Positions 54,731 through 63,175 of a stretch of DNA of 64,000 bases are shown here, one piece after another (position 1 is the stretch's first letter; every line of letters starts with the position of its first letter). Source of the stretch: Ahrensia sp. GTDB lineage: Bacteria > Pseudomonadota > Alphaproteobacteria > Rhizobiales > Rhizobiaceae. The notes beneath the pieces were generated by a model. It worked only from the letters and a program-made list of their open reading frames with translations, was not told the DNA's origin and did not search any database. The position numbers were made by a program, and so were the translations under genes. The stretch spans positions 186,001 through 250,000 of the forward strand of contig PAKZ01000041.1 in assembly GCA_002706335.1 (NCBI GenBank). The letters are read 5' to 3'.

Positions 54731-56037
54731 CCCGCATCTACCTCAACCAACACCTCGATGCGGCGGTTCGCCGGAGAGAACGGATCTTCGGTGTCGACTA
54801 GCTTCCGGTCCGCAAACCCGGAAATCTCGCGCACGCGCGTTTCGTCCAGGCCACCCCGCAACAGCATGTAATAGGCAGACTGCGCGCGCGAAGCCGAAAG
54901 GCGCCAATTGTCATAATCCTTCGAGCGGAAGGGACGCGCATCGGTGTGACCGTGAATGCGAATACCGCCATTCTGCTCCGCCAGCACGCCGCCGATCTTC
55001 TCAAGCGCGAGGACAAGATCCTGCGACGGCACCGCGGATCCGAGTTCGAACATGGAAATATCGAGCGCATCCGTCAGCGAGATCAGGATCTCACCGCCCG
55101 AGACCTCGACGGAAACATCACTGGCGATTTCCGCGTTGTCACCGAAAACCTCTGCCAGCTTCTCCGAGATCCTGCCGCGAAGCTCGTCCGCCGCCTTTTC
55201 CAGTGCGGCGGCCTTTTTTTCCTCTTCCGTCGCGGCTTCGGCCATTTCCGGGGTTTCACCGATGGCGGCCGTTTCCGTCACCTCGCCTTCGCCGGCTCCG
55301 CCGGCGGACTCGGCGTTCATGTCGCCGCCCACTTCGCCGACTTCCTTACCGCCCATGCGGATCGCAAGATTGTCCGTGGCCGGAACGCCCTCCTCGACGG
55401 TTTCGGCGACGATGACCTCGGGCGCGGTCCCCTCTGCATCGACACCTTCGGCATCGTTGACGCCGTCGGTTTCGTATTGGCCCGACAGCTGCCCGTTGTC
55501 GTTGGATTGGCGGACTTCCTCGTTCCAGAAATTCGGCGAGAACGGATCCATGAAAGCCTCACCGCCCTGGGCGTCATTGATCGCGTCATTGCCGTTGCGA
55601 CCGCCCTCTTCCTCGGTGGCCTGGACTTCGCCCGGCGCCTTGTGGTCGGCGATCTGGTCGAGCACAGTGAAGGGATCGGCGAAGAACTGCGCCTCGGCTA
55701 CCTTCTGCTCTTCATTGGCGGCTTCGGTGTCGTTGTTCTGTTCGGGGAATTGCTCGTTCGGGGCCTGGACCTCGATCTCCTGAACACCTTCGGCGTCGTG
55801 AAGTCCTTTCACGCTGCGGTTGCGATCGACGAGTTTCACCGGATTGAAGTAACTGGCCACCGCCTTTTTGGTTTCCTCGTTGGCGGCGTTGATCAGCCAT
55901 AGAACGAGGAAAAGCGCCATCATGGCGGTCATGAAATCGGCAAAGGCGATCTTCCAGGCGCCGCCATGATGGCCATGCTCGCCCTCACCGCCGCGCTTGA
56001 TGATGATGATTTCCTGGTGTTTTTGCTCGTCGCTCAC
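54727..56037 (-). CDS. motB: Flagellar motor stator protein MotB
   Basis: MotB (436 aa). The single membrane helix has the proton-channel Asp in WKIAFADFMTAMMALFLVLW; its neighbour LINAANEETKKAVASYFNPV matches rhizobial MotB. A long acidic linker runs about 100-270. The C-terminal OmpA-like peptidoglycan-binding domain has NGGIRIHGHTDARPFRSKDY then WRLSASRAQSAYYMLLRGGL. It anchors the stator; motA is not in this window. It overlaps the FliH-like gene and motC. Confidence 0.95.
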   Translation of the reverse strand: MSDEQKHQEIIIIKRGGEGEHGHHGGAWKIAFADFMTAMMALFLVLWLINAANEETKKAVASYFNPVKLVDRNRSVKGLHDAEGVQEIEVQAPNEQFPEQNNDTEAANEEQKVAEAQFFADPFTVLDQIADHKAPGEVQATEEEGGRNGNDAINDAQGGEAFMDPFSPNFWNEEVRQSNDNGQLSGQYETDGVNDAEGVDAEGTAPEVIVAETVEEGVPATDNLAIRMGGKEVGEVGGDMNAESAGGAGEGEVTETAAIGETPEMAEAATEEEKKAAALEKAADELRGRISEKLAEVFGDNAEIASDVSVEVSGGEILISLTDALDISMFELGSAVPSQDLVLALEKIGGVLAEQNGGIRIHGHTDARPFRSKDYDNWRLSASRAQSAYYMLLRGGLDETRVREISGFADRKLVDTEDPFSPANRRIEVLVEVDAG

Positions 56038-56885
56038 GCGGCTGCCTCCTCGATGAGCCGATCGAGTTCAGACAAACGGGTGGCAATCACGGTCCGATCG
56101 ATGCGGGCGACGAGATCGACACCGTCACCAGCGACTGCCCTGACTTGCGAGGCGTCCCCCGACCAGATGTCAAGAAACGCCGATACGAGATGCTCCGGAC
56201 CACGCAGTTCGAAGGTCAGGACGGACGAGTCGTCCAGCAATTCAATGATCTTCTGCTGCATTGCCGCGATAGTCTGATGGAACAACCCGGCACGAATTCT
56301 CCCCGCCATCAGCGGCGCAAGGTCCGATGCGATCGCCTCGGCCACTTCCTGCTTCATCCTGGGAAGCGCCGTATCGAGAAGCGCGTCCATGGCCTCGCGA
56401 TGCTCTTGCTGCAGGCGCTCGATTTCTTCCTTGTGGGCGGTTTCCAGCGCTTCCTGCGCCGCTATGGCGTCTGCGGCCGCAATGTCGATATCGTCGAGAC
56501 CTGGCTCCGACGGTATCGGCTCTTCCAATTCGCCGACAGGCGATCCCGGAAAATCGAGGTCCGGCATCGGTGCTTCCAGTTCACCGAGGACATCCGCCAG
56601 TTCATCCTGAAGGCCGGGAAGCCCGGAATCGCCCGATGTCAGATCGGCGAGATCATCCAGGTCGCCGGCTTCGGCTTCACCTGCTTCCGCGAACGGATCG
56701 GGGGAATCTTCCGTTGGCGTAGCATCGCCCAGCCCGATGAACCCGACCGACATGCCAAGGGTGGAGAATTCCTCCTTCGATAGCGCCGCACCGACAAGCG
56801 GTTCGAAACCCGATGGATGCCGACGCGGCGCGGACTGGCCTTCGGAGAAATCCGGGAGCAGGTTGAGGAGACTGGAGCTCGCCAC
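56034..56885 (-). CDS. FliH-like protein between fliF and motB (putative)
   Basis: A 283-residue soluble protein. The first 125 residues are acidic and low in complexity. A charged coiled coil follows at about 140-180 (ALETAHKEEIERLQQEHREA), then a C-terminal domain with APLMAGRIRAGLFHQTIAAM, VLTFELRGPEHLVSAFLDIW and VDLVARIDRTVIATRLSELD. An acidic head, coiled coil and a terminal D-x-T-V-I-x-x-R-L segment are the plan of FliH, the stator of the export ATPase FliI. No other FliH is visible. It starts two bases after fliF ends and overlaps motB. Confidence 0.5.
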   Translation of the reverse strand: MASSSLLNLLPDFSEGQSAPRRHPSGFEPLVGAALSKEEFSTLGMSVGFIGLGDATPTEDSPDPFAEAGEAEAGDLDDLADLTSGDSGLPGLQDELADVLGELEAPMPDLDFPGSPVGELEEPIPSEPGLDDIDIAAADAIAAQEALETAHKEEIERLQQEHREAMDALLDTALPRMKQEVAEAIASDLAPLMAGRIRAGLFHQTIAAMQQKIIELLDDSSVLTFELRGPEHLVSAFLDIWSGDASQVRAVAGDGVDLVARIDRTVIATRLSELDRLIEEAAA

Positions 56886-56886
56886 G

Positions 56887-58563
56887 TCAAGCGGCCTCCT
56901 GTCTCACCCAGCGCCGCAGTATCGATGCTGCACGTTCCTCGTCCAGATCCACGATCATCGTCAGACGCTCCTCGGGCGAGGGCCTCATCTTGGCGAGCAA
57001 TTCGCTCTGGTCGGCGGACGACGAGGACGAAGGAAGCGGCGGCAGTTCCGGAAGTCCGTCGAAGCCCCCTATGTCGTCATCGTCGCCGACGCCGAAGGGT
57101 GAATCGAGGGAGGAGTCGGACAGGGCCGGCAAGTCGCCGCTCTGATTCGCCAGTTGGCCAGCAGAAGGCGAATTGCCCTGCAGCACCTGGATCAGCGGGC
57201 GCAGGCCGAGGAAGATAACCAGCAGTGTGGCCGCGACGAAGGCGAGCGCATTGATAAATGTGCCCAGATGTTCGCGCAGCATGTCCAGCGCGCCGGCTTC
57301 CTGAAGCGGTATGCCGTCGATGCCTTCCATGAATTCGACGGCGTTCACCTGGACCAGGTCGCCGCGCTCGTCGGAGATGCCGGCGGCAGCCACGGCAAGC
57401 TGGCGGATCTCCGCGAGCCGGGCATCGACCTGGGCGTCGGTCGCGCCCTCGCCCAATGCTTCGAGAATCCGGCTCCGGTTGACCACGATGGCGATCGAAA
57501 GCCGATTGACCGCATAGCCGTTGCTGACCGTGGCGATCCGCTTGGAATTCAGTTCGTAGTTCGTCGTTTCCTCACGGCGCTCGCTGCGCTCTGAGGATTG
57601 CGGCGAGGCGCCGCCCGCCTGTTCGGTGTCGGGGAGGTTCTGATCGATCGATACCGGATCGCCGCCCGTCTTCTCGGAGGAGGCGTCCTCACTGCGAACC
57701 ACCTGGACCGAGCGTTCGACGCGCGAATCAGGGTCGAAGATCGTCTCCTCGACCTGCCGCTGATCCGTGTTGATATCGGCCTGAACGCTGACGCGGAAAT
57801 TCATGTCGCCGAGATAGGGGGCGAGGGCCTTGTAGACGCTGTCGGAGACCTCGTTCTCGACCGTCTCCTTGATGCCGAGCGTGCTGGTAGCGGGGTTGTT
57901 GAGCGGATCCTCACCGGCGGCCAGAAGCCTGCCGGTCGCGTCCAGAACAGTGACGTTTTCGGTCTGCAGACCGGGCACGGCCGCCGAGACGAGATGGCGG
58001 ATCGCCATGGCGCTCGATTCGGCCGTCGAGCCCTCGTAGCGGACAACGACAGAGGCGGTGGGGGTCTGTTCGGCAAAACGGAAATTACCGCGGTCCGCCA
58101 GGACGATATGGACGCGCGCGCCCTTGACGCCGCGAATGGCCTGGATCGAGCGGGCAATCTCGCCTTCCAGCGCACGCACGCGGGTGACTTCCTGCATGAA
58201 GGCGGTGAGGCCGAGAGATCCGAGATTGTCGAACAATTCATAGCCGGTGGCGGAGCTGTTCGGCAGGCCCTTCTCGGCGAGGATCATGCGGGCACGGCTG
58301 GTCTTTCCGGCCGGGACGAGGATCGACGTGCCGTCTTCGTTCACGTCATAGGCAATTCCCGCATCGGCGAGCGCCATGCCCATGCGTGTTATGTCGTCGC
58401 GCTCGAGCCCGACATAGATGGGCTCGAAAGCGGGACGGTTGAGAAGATAGGCTGCGGCTCCGACGCCAACCATGACGACCAACCCGATCGCAGCGAGCAT
58501 GGCAAGCTTGCGAGCGCCGAGCGCTTTCAGGTTGTTGACGATTTGCTGTAACTGCTCCGGCAC
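56887..58563 (-). CDS. fliF: Flagellar MS-ring protein FliF
   Basis: FliF (558 aa) forms the MS ring. TM1 is about 20-40 (MLAAIGLVVMVGVGAAAYLL), followed by RBM1-3-type regions (LERDDITRMGMALADAGIAY, ALEGEIARSIQAIRGVKGAR). TM2 is near 437-455 (FINALAFVAATLLVIFLGLR). The C-terminal FliG-binding tail is PSPEERLTMIVDLDEERAAS then ILRRWVRQ. The size is normal. It follows the flagellin terminator by about 100 bases and probably heads the fliF-FliH-like-motB-motC-fliK operon. Confidence 0.95.
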   Translation of the reverse strand: MPEQLQQIVNNLKALGARKLAMLAAIGLVVMVGVGAAAYLLNRPAFEPIYVGLERDDITRMGMALADAGIAYDVNEDGTSILVPAGKTSRARMILAEKGLPNSSATGYELFDNLGSLGLTAFMQEVTRVRALEGEIARSIQAIRGVKGARVHIVLADRGNFRFAEQTPTASVVVRYEGSTAESSAMAIRHLVSAAVPGLQTENVTVLDATGRLLAAGEDPLNNPATSTLGIKETVENEVSDSVYKALAPYLGDMNFRVSVQADINTDQRQVEETIFDPDSRVERSVQVVRSEDASSEKTGGDPVSIDQNLPDTEQAGGASPQSSERSERREETTNYELNSKRIATVSNGYAVNRLSIAIVVNRSRILEALGEGATDAQVDARLAEIRQLAVAAAGISDERGDLVQVNAVEFMEGIDGIPLQEAGALDMLREHLGTFINALAFVAATLLVIFLGLRPLIQVLQGNSPSAGQLANQSGDLPALSDSSLDSPFGVGDDDDIGGFDGLPELPPLPSSSSSADQSELLAKMRPSPEERLTMIVDLDEERAASILRRWVRQEAA

Positions 58564-58660
58564 TGCGGTTACTCCATTTCCCCATCAAGGAAATAGACTG
58601 TGAAGCTTGTGTGAGAGTGTCTTGACCTCTCCGCGACCGGGGTGTGGAGGCCTTTAGCGG

Positions 58661-58697
58661 AAAAGAAAACGGGCGCCCGCAAGGGACGCCCGTTTTT
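58661..58697 (-). terminator. Terminator downstream of flagellin 1
   Basis: On the minus strand, ACGGGCG-TCCC pairs with GGG-CGCCCGT around a TTGC loop (58669-58693), giving about ten pairs with one bulge, followed by TTTTCTTTT. It lies about 47 bases after the stop of the flagellin gene at 58740 and separates it from fliF. Confidence 0.8.
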
Positions 58698-58739
58698 CCG
58701 AAATTCGGCTTGCTGTTCGGCCTGGATTCAGCGCCGATC

Positions 58740-59660
58740 CTACTGGAACAGAGACAAAATCGTCTGCGCGTTCGAGTTGGCGATCGAGAGAGACTGAATG
58801 CCCAGCTGCTGCTGTGTCTGCAGCGCCTGCAGCTTGGTCGATTCCTCCTCCATGTTTGCGTCGACCAGCTGGCCGACGCCTCGATCAATGGCGTCCATGA
58901 GGTTATCCACGAAGCTCGTCTGCATATCGATACGCGACTTGGTGGCGCCGAGATTGGACGCGACGGTCGTCATTTGCTGGAACGCGCTATCGACCGCCGA
59001 GATCATGTCGTCGATATCGGCGTCGTCAACGCCGACGGTCGTGATATCGAGATCGGAAACCGAGACGGTGACGGAACCGGCGCCGGTTGTCGTGAAGGTG
59101 CTGTCGAGAATGCCGGACTGGTCATTGGCGTCGTACAGTTCAAGCGTCGTGATATCGATGGCGATGGTTGAAACCGCGACCGAACCGTCGCTGGCGCGCG
59201 AGAACGAGGACACGACATTCTTCGTGGCTGTGTAATCGGCGGCGGACGAATCGACAGCCAGCCAGTTTTCGCCCGAGAATGACGCCGATTCGGCGATGCT
59301 CGAGAGCTGATTCTGCAGTTCTATGATTTCGGACTGGATCTTGGTGCGATCGACGCCCGGCTCACGGGCGGCTACGAGTTTCGACTTGATTTCGTCGATG
59401 ACCTCGATGGCGCTGTTCAAAGCGGTATAGGCCACGTCGACCTTGGCCGCGCCGAGACCCAGCGCGTCCTGAACGGTGGACAACGCCTTGTTGTCGGAGC
59501 GCATCGTGGTCGCGATCGACCAATAGGCCGCATTATCGCTCGCCTCGGCCACCTGGTAGCCGGTCGAAATGCGCGACTGGGTTTCCTCGATCTTGGAGTT
59601 GGTCTGCTGAAGCGTCTTGAGCGCGGTCATCGCCGCGGCGTTCGTCATGATACTGGACAT
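58740..59660 (-). CDS. Flagellin 1
   Basis: One of three tandem 306-residue flagellins. The N-terminal D0/D1 region is MSSIMTNAAAMTALKTLQQT, then KIEETQSRISTGYQVAEASD and NAAYWSIATTMRSDNKALST. The C-terminal D1/D0 end is VGQLVDANMEEESTKLQALQ, then QLGIQSLSIANSNAQTILSL. The short central domain (about 140-220) is the surface-exposed, more variable part. It differs from the other two at scattered positions (for example RTKIQSEIIELQNQLSS). The ribosome site is GGAAAGGA. It has its own terminator and a 272-base upstream region. Confidence 0.95.
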   Translation of the reverse strand: MSSIMTNAAAMTALKTLQQTNSKIEETQSRISTGYQVAEASDNAAYWSIATTMRSDNKALSTVQDALGLGAAKVDVAYTALNSAIEVIDEIKSKLVAAREPGVDRTKIQSEIIELQNQLSSIAESASFSGENWLAVDSSAADYTATKNVVSSFSRASDGSVAVSTIAIDITTLELYDANDQSGILDSTFTTTGAGSVTVSVSDLDITTVGVDDADIDDMISAVDSAFQQMTTVASNLGATKSRIDMQTSFVDNLMDAIDRGVGQLVDANMEEESTKLQALQTQQQLGIQSLSIANSNAQTILSLFQ

Positions 59661-59768
59661 ATGATCCTTTCCCTGTCTGGAAGGAAATCTGCCAGTCAGC
59701 CGCGGACTGAATGACTTCCAAATTCTTCCCGACCGTTGCGCCGCCGCTCACGAGCCATGCGTCCGGGC

Positions 59769-59784
59769 TTATCCTTCGCGATAA
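59769..59784 (-). promoter_or_regulatory. Stem-loop in the upstream region of flagellin 1
   Basis: On the minus strand TTATC-GCGAAG-GATAA forms a 5-bp stem with a 6-base loop, about 109 bases before the flagellin 1 start. Flagellins 2 and 3 have a similar TATC-loop-GATA stem in their leaders, though nearer the start. A second hairpin, CAGTC-CGCGGCT-GACTG (59698-59714), lies 37-53 bases before the ATG. Role unknown; possible mRNA-level control. Confidence 0.4.
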
Positions 59785-59875
59785 ACACCTGGCCGTGACC
59801 ATAAACGGGGGATGATCCGACAGGGCGGTCTACCGCTTCCGGCCAGAGTACCGTTGTTAACTTGCGCCGAACTAG

Positions 59876-59906
59876 AAAAGAAAAAGGGGCCGCTGAACGC
59901 GGCCCC
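59876..59906 (-). terminator. Terminator downstream of flagellin 2
   Basis: On the minus strand a perfect 8-bp stem GGGGCCGC/GCGGCCCC (59899-59906 with 59886-59893) and a 5-base loop is followed by TTTTTCTTTT. It lies 26 bases after the flagellin 2 stop. Confidence 0.9.
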
Positions 59907-59932
59907 CTCTCATTGGACTATTCGCTGTTCGC

Positions 59933-60853
59933 TTACTGGAAGAGCGAGAGGATGTTCTGAGCAGAGGTGTTCGCTATGGAGAGCGCCTGGATGCCCAACT
60001 GCTGCTGTGTCTGCAGCGCCTGGAGTCTTGTCGACTCCTCCTCCATATCGGCGTCGACCAGCTGACCGACCCCTCGTTCGATAGCGTCCATCAGAGTGTC
60101 GACGAATTCAGACTGCGTATCGATGCGCTTCGATGTCGCGCCGAGGGCGGACGCCGCGTCCGTCATCAGGCCGAAGGCCGCGTCGACCGCCGACAGCATA
60201 TCGTCGAGGTCGGTATCGTCGACATTGGTCGCGGTGATGTCGAGGTCAGAGACCGAGACGGTGACCGCGCCTGCGCCGCCTGTCGTGAAGGTGCTGTCGA
60301 GAATACCCGACTGGTCGTTGGCGTCGAACAGCTCGGTCGTGGTGATGTCAATCGAGAGCGTCTCGACCGAAACCGATCCGTCAGATGCGCGGGTAAAGGA
60401 AGCGACGACGTTTTTCGTGGCCGTATAGGCGGCATCGCTGGAGTCCACCGACAGCCAGTTCTCGCCACTGAAGGAGGCTGAGGTCGCGATGCTGCTCAGC
60501 TGGTTCTGGAGTTCGGAAATTTCCGACTGGATCTTGGAGCGGTCGATGCCCGGCTCCTTGGCGGCGACGATTTTCGCCTTGATCTCGTCGACAACGTCGA
60601 TCGCGCTGTTGAGCGCGGTATAGGCGACATCGACCTTGGAGGCGCCGAGACCGAGAGCGTCCTGAACAGTGCCAAGCGCCTTGTTGTCGGATTTCATCGT
60701 GGTCGCGATCGACCAGTAGGCGGCATTGTCGGATGCCTGGGCGACCTGATAGCCGGTCGAGATCCGCTCCTGGGTCTTGTAAATCGCTTTGTTCGTAGCC
60801 TGGAGCGCCTTCAGTGCGGTCATGGCGGCGGAATTGGTCATGATACTGGACAT
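59933..60853 (-). CDS. Flagellin 2
   Basis: The second 306-residue flagellin: MSSIMTNSAAMTALKALQAT at the N-terminus, then QERISTGYQVAQASDNAAYW. The C-terminus has VGQLVDADMEEESTRLQALQ then QLGIQALSIANTSAQNILSL. The whole sequence aligns without gaps with flagellins 1 and 3, including the central domain with DANDQSGILDSTFTTGGAGA. The ribosome site (GAGAGGGAC) lies before the ATG at 60853. A conserved leader element starts 36 bases upstream. The 440 bases up to flagellin 3 hold no gene. Confidence 0.95.
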   Translation of the reverse strand: MSSIMTNSAAMTALKALQATNKAIYKTQERISTGYQVAQASDNAAYWSIATTMKSDNKALGTVQDALGLGASKVDVAYTALNSAIDVVDEIKAKIVAAKEPGIDRSKIQSEISELQNQLSSIATSASFSGENWLSVDSSDAAYTATKNVVASFTRASDGSVSVETLSIDITTTELFDANDQSGILDSTFTTGGAGAVTVSVSDLDITATNVDDTDLDDMLSAVDAAFGLMTDAASALGATSKRIDTQSEFVDTLMDAIERGVGQLVDADMEEESTRLQALQTQQQLGIQALSIANTSAQNILSLFQ

Positions 60854-60888
60854 TGTGGTCCCTCTCGGAATTCAAAAAAGAAACGGTT

Positions 60889-60939
60889 ATTCCGGGTCAG
60901 CCGGTACAGTGGTGGAGCGTCATGCCCTATCGAATGATA
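60889..60939 (-). promoter_or_regulatory. Conserved leader element of flagellin 2
   Basis: Minus-strand sequence with two hairpins: TATC-ATTC-GATA (60939-60928) and, nearer the gene, CCGG-CTGAC-CCGG. In between is GGGCATGACGC. The blocks GATAGGG-CATGA and CTGTACCGG-x-TGA-x-CCGGAAT recur before flagellin 3 at the same distance (36 versus 35 bases) from the start codon. This spacing suggests a shared 5' UTR or promoter element, possibly the target of FlbT or FlaF. Confidence 0.5.
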
Positions 60940-61238
60940 TCCACTGTGCTTGGCCTGCATCTGGGCCAGAAGGGATGCACACGCCGCTTCTTGTCAGGCA
61001 CAATCAGATCGCACATCGCCAAGCCCGCAAAGCGGGTCGGTTTCCGGATACGAGCTAGATTGATTGCCAGACCGCGAAACGGGTCACTCGGCTATACACA
61101 AACGCACTACTGAGGTTCGGAGCGGACGCACCGCCGCGCGATACAGGCGCGGACTGTCCTGGAACCCCCACCACGACGAACAGACACAGACGTCAGCGGC
61201 ACACGGTGAAAGAATTAATGAAAATGCTTAACAAAATG

Positions 61239-61267
61239 CAAAAGCGGGCCGCTATGACGCGGCCCGC
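61239..61267 (-). terminator. Terminator downstream of flagellin 3
   Basis: On the minus strand a 9-bp perfect stem GCGGGCCGC/GCGGCCCGC (61259-61267 with 61244-61252) and a 6-base loop is followed by TTTTGCATTTTG. It lies 27 bases after the flagellin 3 stop. Confidence 0.85.
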
Positions 61268-61293
61268 CTCTAAAAATCTTCTCTTTGTCGCGT

Positions 61294-62214
61294 TTAGCGG
61301 AAGAGCGAAAGGATCGACTGAGCGCTGGAGTTGGCGATCGACAGCGACTGGATGCCCAGCTGCTGCTGTGTCTGCAGGGCCTGCAGCCTGGTCGATTCTT
61401 CTTCCATGTTCGCGTCGATCAGCTGGCCGACACCGCGGTCGACCGCGTCCATCAGGTTATTGACGAACTCGCTCTGCATATCGATGCGCTTCGAAGACGA
61501 ACCCAGAGTGGATGCGGCGTCGGTCATGCTCGAGAACGCAGAGTCCACAGCAGCGATCATCTCGTCGAGGTCGGTGTCGTCGATATTGGCTGCCGTGATG
61601 TCGAGATCGGACACGGAAACGGTGACTGCGCCGCCGCCGGTCGTGGTGAACGTGCTGTCGAGAATACCCGACTGGTCATTGGCGTCGAAAAGTTCGGTCG
61701 TGGTGATGTCGACATCGATCGTGCTGACCGAAACCGTACCATCGGAAGCGCGGCTGAAGGAGGCGACGACCGACTTCGTGGCCGAGTAGGTCGCAGCGGA
61801 CGAATCCACCGAGAGCCAGTTCTCGCCGTTGAAGGAAGCGGATTCGGCGATGCTCGTCAGCTGGTTCTGCAGTTCGCCGATTTCCGACTGGATCTTCGCC
61901 TTGTCAGCGGACGGCTCTTTCGCCGCAACGAGCTTGGACTTGATTTCGTCGACGACATCGAGAGCAGACGCCATGCCGGTATAGGCAACGTCGACTTTGG
62001 AAGCGCCGAGGCCGAGGGCGTCCTGCACGGTGCCGAGCGCCTTGTTGTCGGATTTCATCGTGGTCGCGATGGACCAGTAAGCGGCATTGTCGCTGGCGTC
62101 GTTAACGCGGAGACCGGTCGAGATGCGGCCCTGAGTGGTTTCAATCTGCTTGTTGATGGCGGTGAGCGACTTGAGCGCCGTCATCGCAGAAGTGTTTGTC
62201 AAGATACTGGACAT
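61294..62214 (-). CDS. Flagellin 3
   Basis: The third 306-residue flagellin and the first in the direction of transcription. N-terminus MSSILTNTSAMTALKSLTAI, then QGRISTGLRVNDASDNAAYW. The C-terminus has VGQLIDANMEEESTRLQALQ then QLGIQSLSIANSSAQSILSL. The central domain includes DANDQSGILDSTFTTTGGGA, nearly the same as in flagellins 1 and 2. The ribosome site GGGAAGGGGAC precedes the ATG at 62214. A leader element shared with flagellin 2 begins 35 bases upstream. It has its own terminator. Confidence 0.95.
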   Translation of the reverse strand: MSSILTNTSAMTALKSLTAINKQIETTQGRISTGLRVNDASDNAAYWSIATTMKSDNKALGTVQDALGLGASKVDVAYTGMASALDVVDEIKSKLVAAKEPSADKAKIQSEIGELQNQLTSIAESASFNGENWLSVDSSAATYSATKSVVASFSRASDGTVSVSTIDVDITTTELFDANDQSGILDSTFTTTGGGAVTVSVSDLDITAANIDDTDLDEMIAAVDSAFSSMTDAASTLGSSSKRIDMQSEFVNNLMDAVDRGVGQLIDANMEEESTRLQALQTQQQLGIQSLSIANSSAQSILSLFR

Positions 62215-62248
62215 ACTGTCCCCTTCCCAAAACTAACAAAGGAGGGAC

Positions 62249-62303
62249 ATTCCGGATCAACCGGTACAGCGGCCGGGCATCATGCCCCTATCAACTCCGA
62301 TAG
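62249..62303 (-). promoter_or_regulatory. Conserved leader element of flagellin 3
   Basis: Minus-strand sequence with two hairpins: CTATC-GGAGTT-GATAG (62303-62288) and CCGG-TTGAT-CCGG (nearest the gene). The blocks GATAGGG-GCATGA and CTGTACCGG-TTGAT-CCGGAAT match the flagellin 2 element with a nearly identical distance to the start. The loop sequences differ while the stems are kept, which supports RNA structure. Confidence 0.5.
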
Positions 62304-62434
62304 CCTCTGTGAGTGGTCGCAAGATGCCCGGGAAACCTTAAAAAAGCCTTGAATCGGCTTTCCTTCCCGTTTCAAAGGGTTAGCATCAAATCTTATAGTT
62401 AACGACTGGTGAGGATTCGGGCCGAGACAGTGGC

Positions 62435-63175
62435 CTAGACGACTGACCGCACCATCGACCCGACCAAGACGTTCCAGCCGTCAATCATGACGAAGAACAG
62501 GATCTTGAAGGGGAGCGATACCACCGAAGGCGGAAGCATCATCATGCCCATTGCCATGACGATCGTCGCTACAACGAGGTCGATAACCAGAAACGGCAAT
62601 ACGACCAGGAAGCCGATCTCGAATCCGCGCCGGATCTCAGAGATCATGAAGGCGGGAATGACCACACGCAGGTCAATCGTCTCGTCCAACGCGACTTCCT
62701 GCCCGCGTTCACGGGCCAGCTGCGCGAAAAGCTGCAGATCCTGATCGCGCACATTGTTCAGCATGAATTCGCGGAACGGTTCGGTGATCAGGGGAAACGC
62801 CTCTTCCTCGCTGATCTGTTCGCTGACCAAAGGCTGCAGGCCTTCATTCCATGCGCGATCGAAAACCGGGGTCATGACATAAAAGGTCATGAACAGGGCG
62901 AGGCTGACGAGGATGATGTTGGCCGGCGTCGTCTGCAGGCCAATGCCGGCGCGCAGAATGGAAAAGACGATCACGAAACGGGTGAAGCTCGTCAGCATGA
63001 TCAGCAGGCCGGGCGCCACGGCGAGAACAGTCAGCAGACCGAAAAGCTGGACGATCAGACCGCTGGTCTGGCCGCTCAAGCCTTCCGGCAGGCTGAAACC
63101 CGGCTGGACCTGCGCAAGCGCCGGAGCCGCGACAAGCACCAGCAGGAAAGCGATGAGGACGGCGACGCGCCTCAT
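62435..63175 (-). CDS. fliP: Flagellar export gate protein FliP
   Basis: FliP (246 aa) is the core of the type III export gate. A cleavable signal peptide (RVAVLIAFLLVLVAAPALAQ) precedes four membrane helices: VQLFGLLTVLAVAPGLLIML, then TSFTRFVIVFSILRAGIGLQ and the conserved ELRRGFEIGF-like segment, here ISEIRRGFEIGFLVVLPFLV. VMAMGMMMLPPSVVSLPFKI is the family C-terminal signature. The start at 63175 overlaps the fliL stop (ATGA). It lies 220 bases upstream of flagellin 3. Confidence 0.96.
   Translation of the reverse strand: MRRVAVLIAFLLVLVAAPALAQVQPGFSLPEGLSGQTSGLIVQLFGLLTVLAVAPGLLIMLTSFTRFVIVFSILRAGIGLQTTPANIILVSLALFMTFYVMTPVFDRAWNEGLQPLVSEQISEEEAFPLITEPFREFMLNNVRDQDLQLFAQLARERGQEVALDETIDLRVVIPAFMISEIRRGFEIGFLVVLPFLVIDLVVATIVMAMGMMMLPPSVVSLPFKILFFVMIDGWNVLVGSMVRSVV

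Noticed and set aside
60854-61293. Short plus-strand frames in the flagellin 2-3 gap
   Set aside because: They overlap the leader element and terminator and show no protein-like features or ribosome sites.
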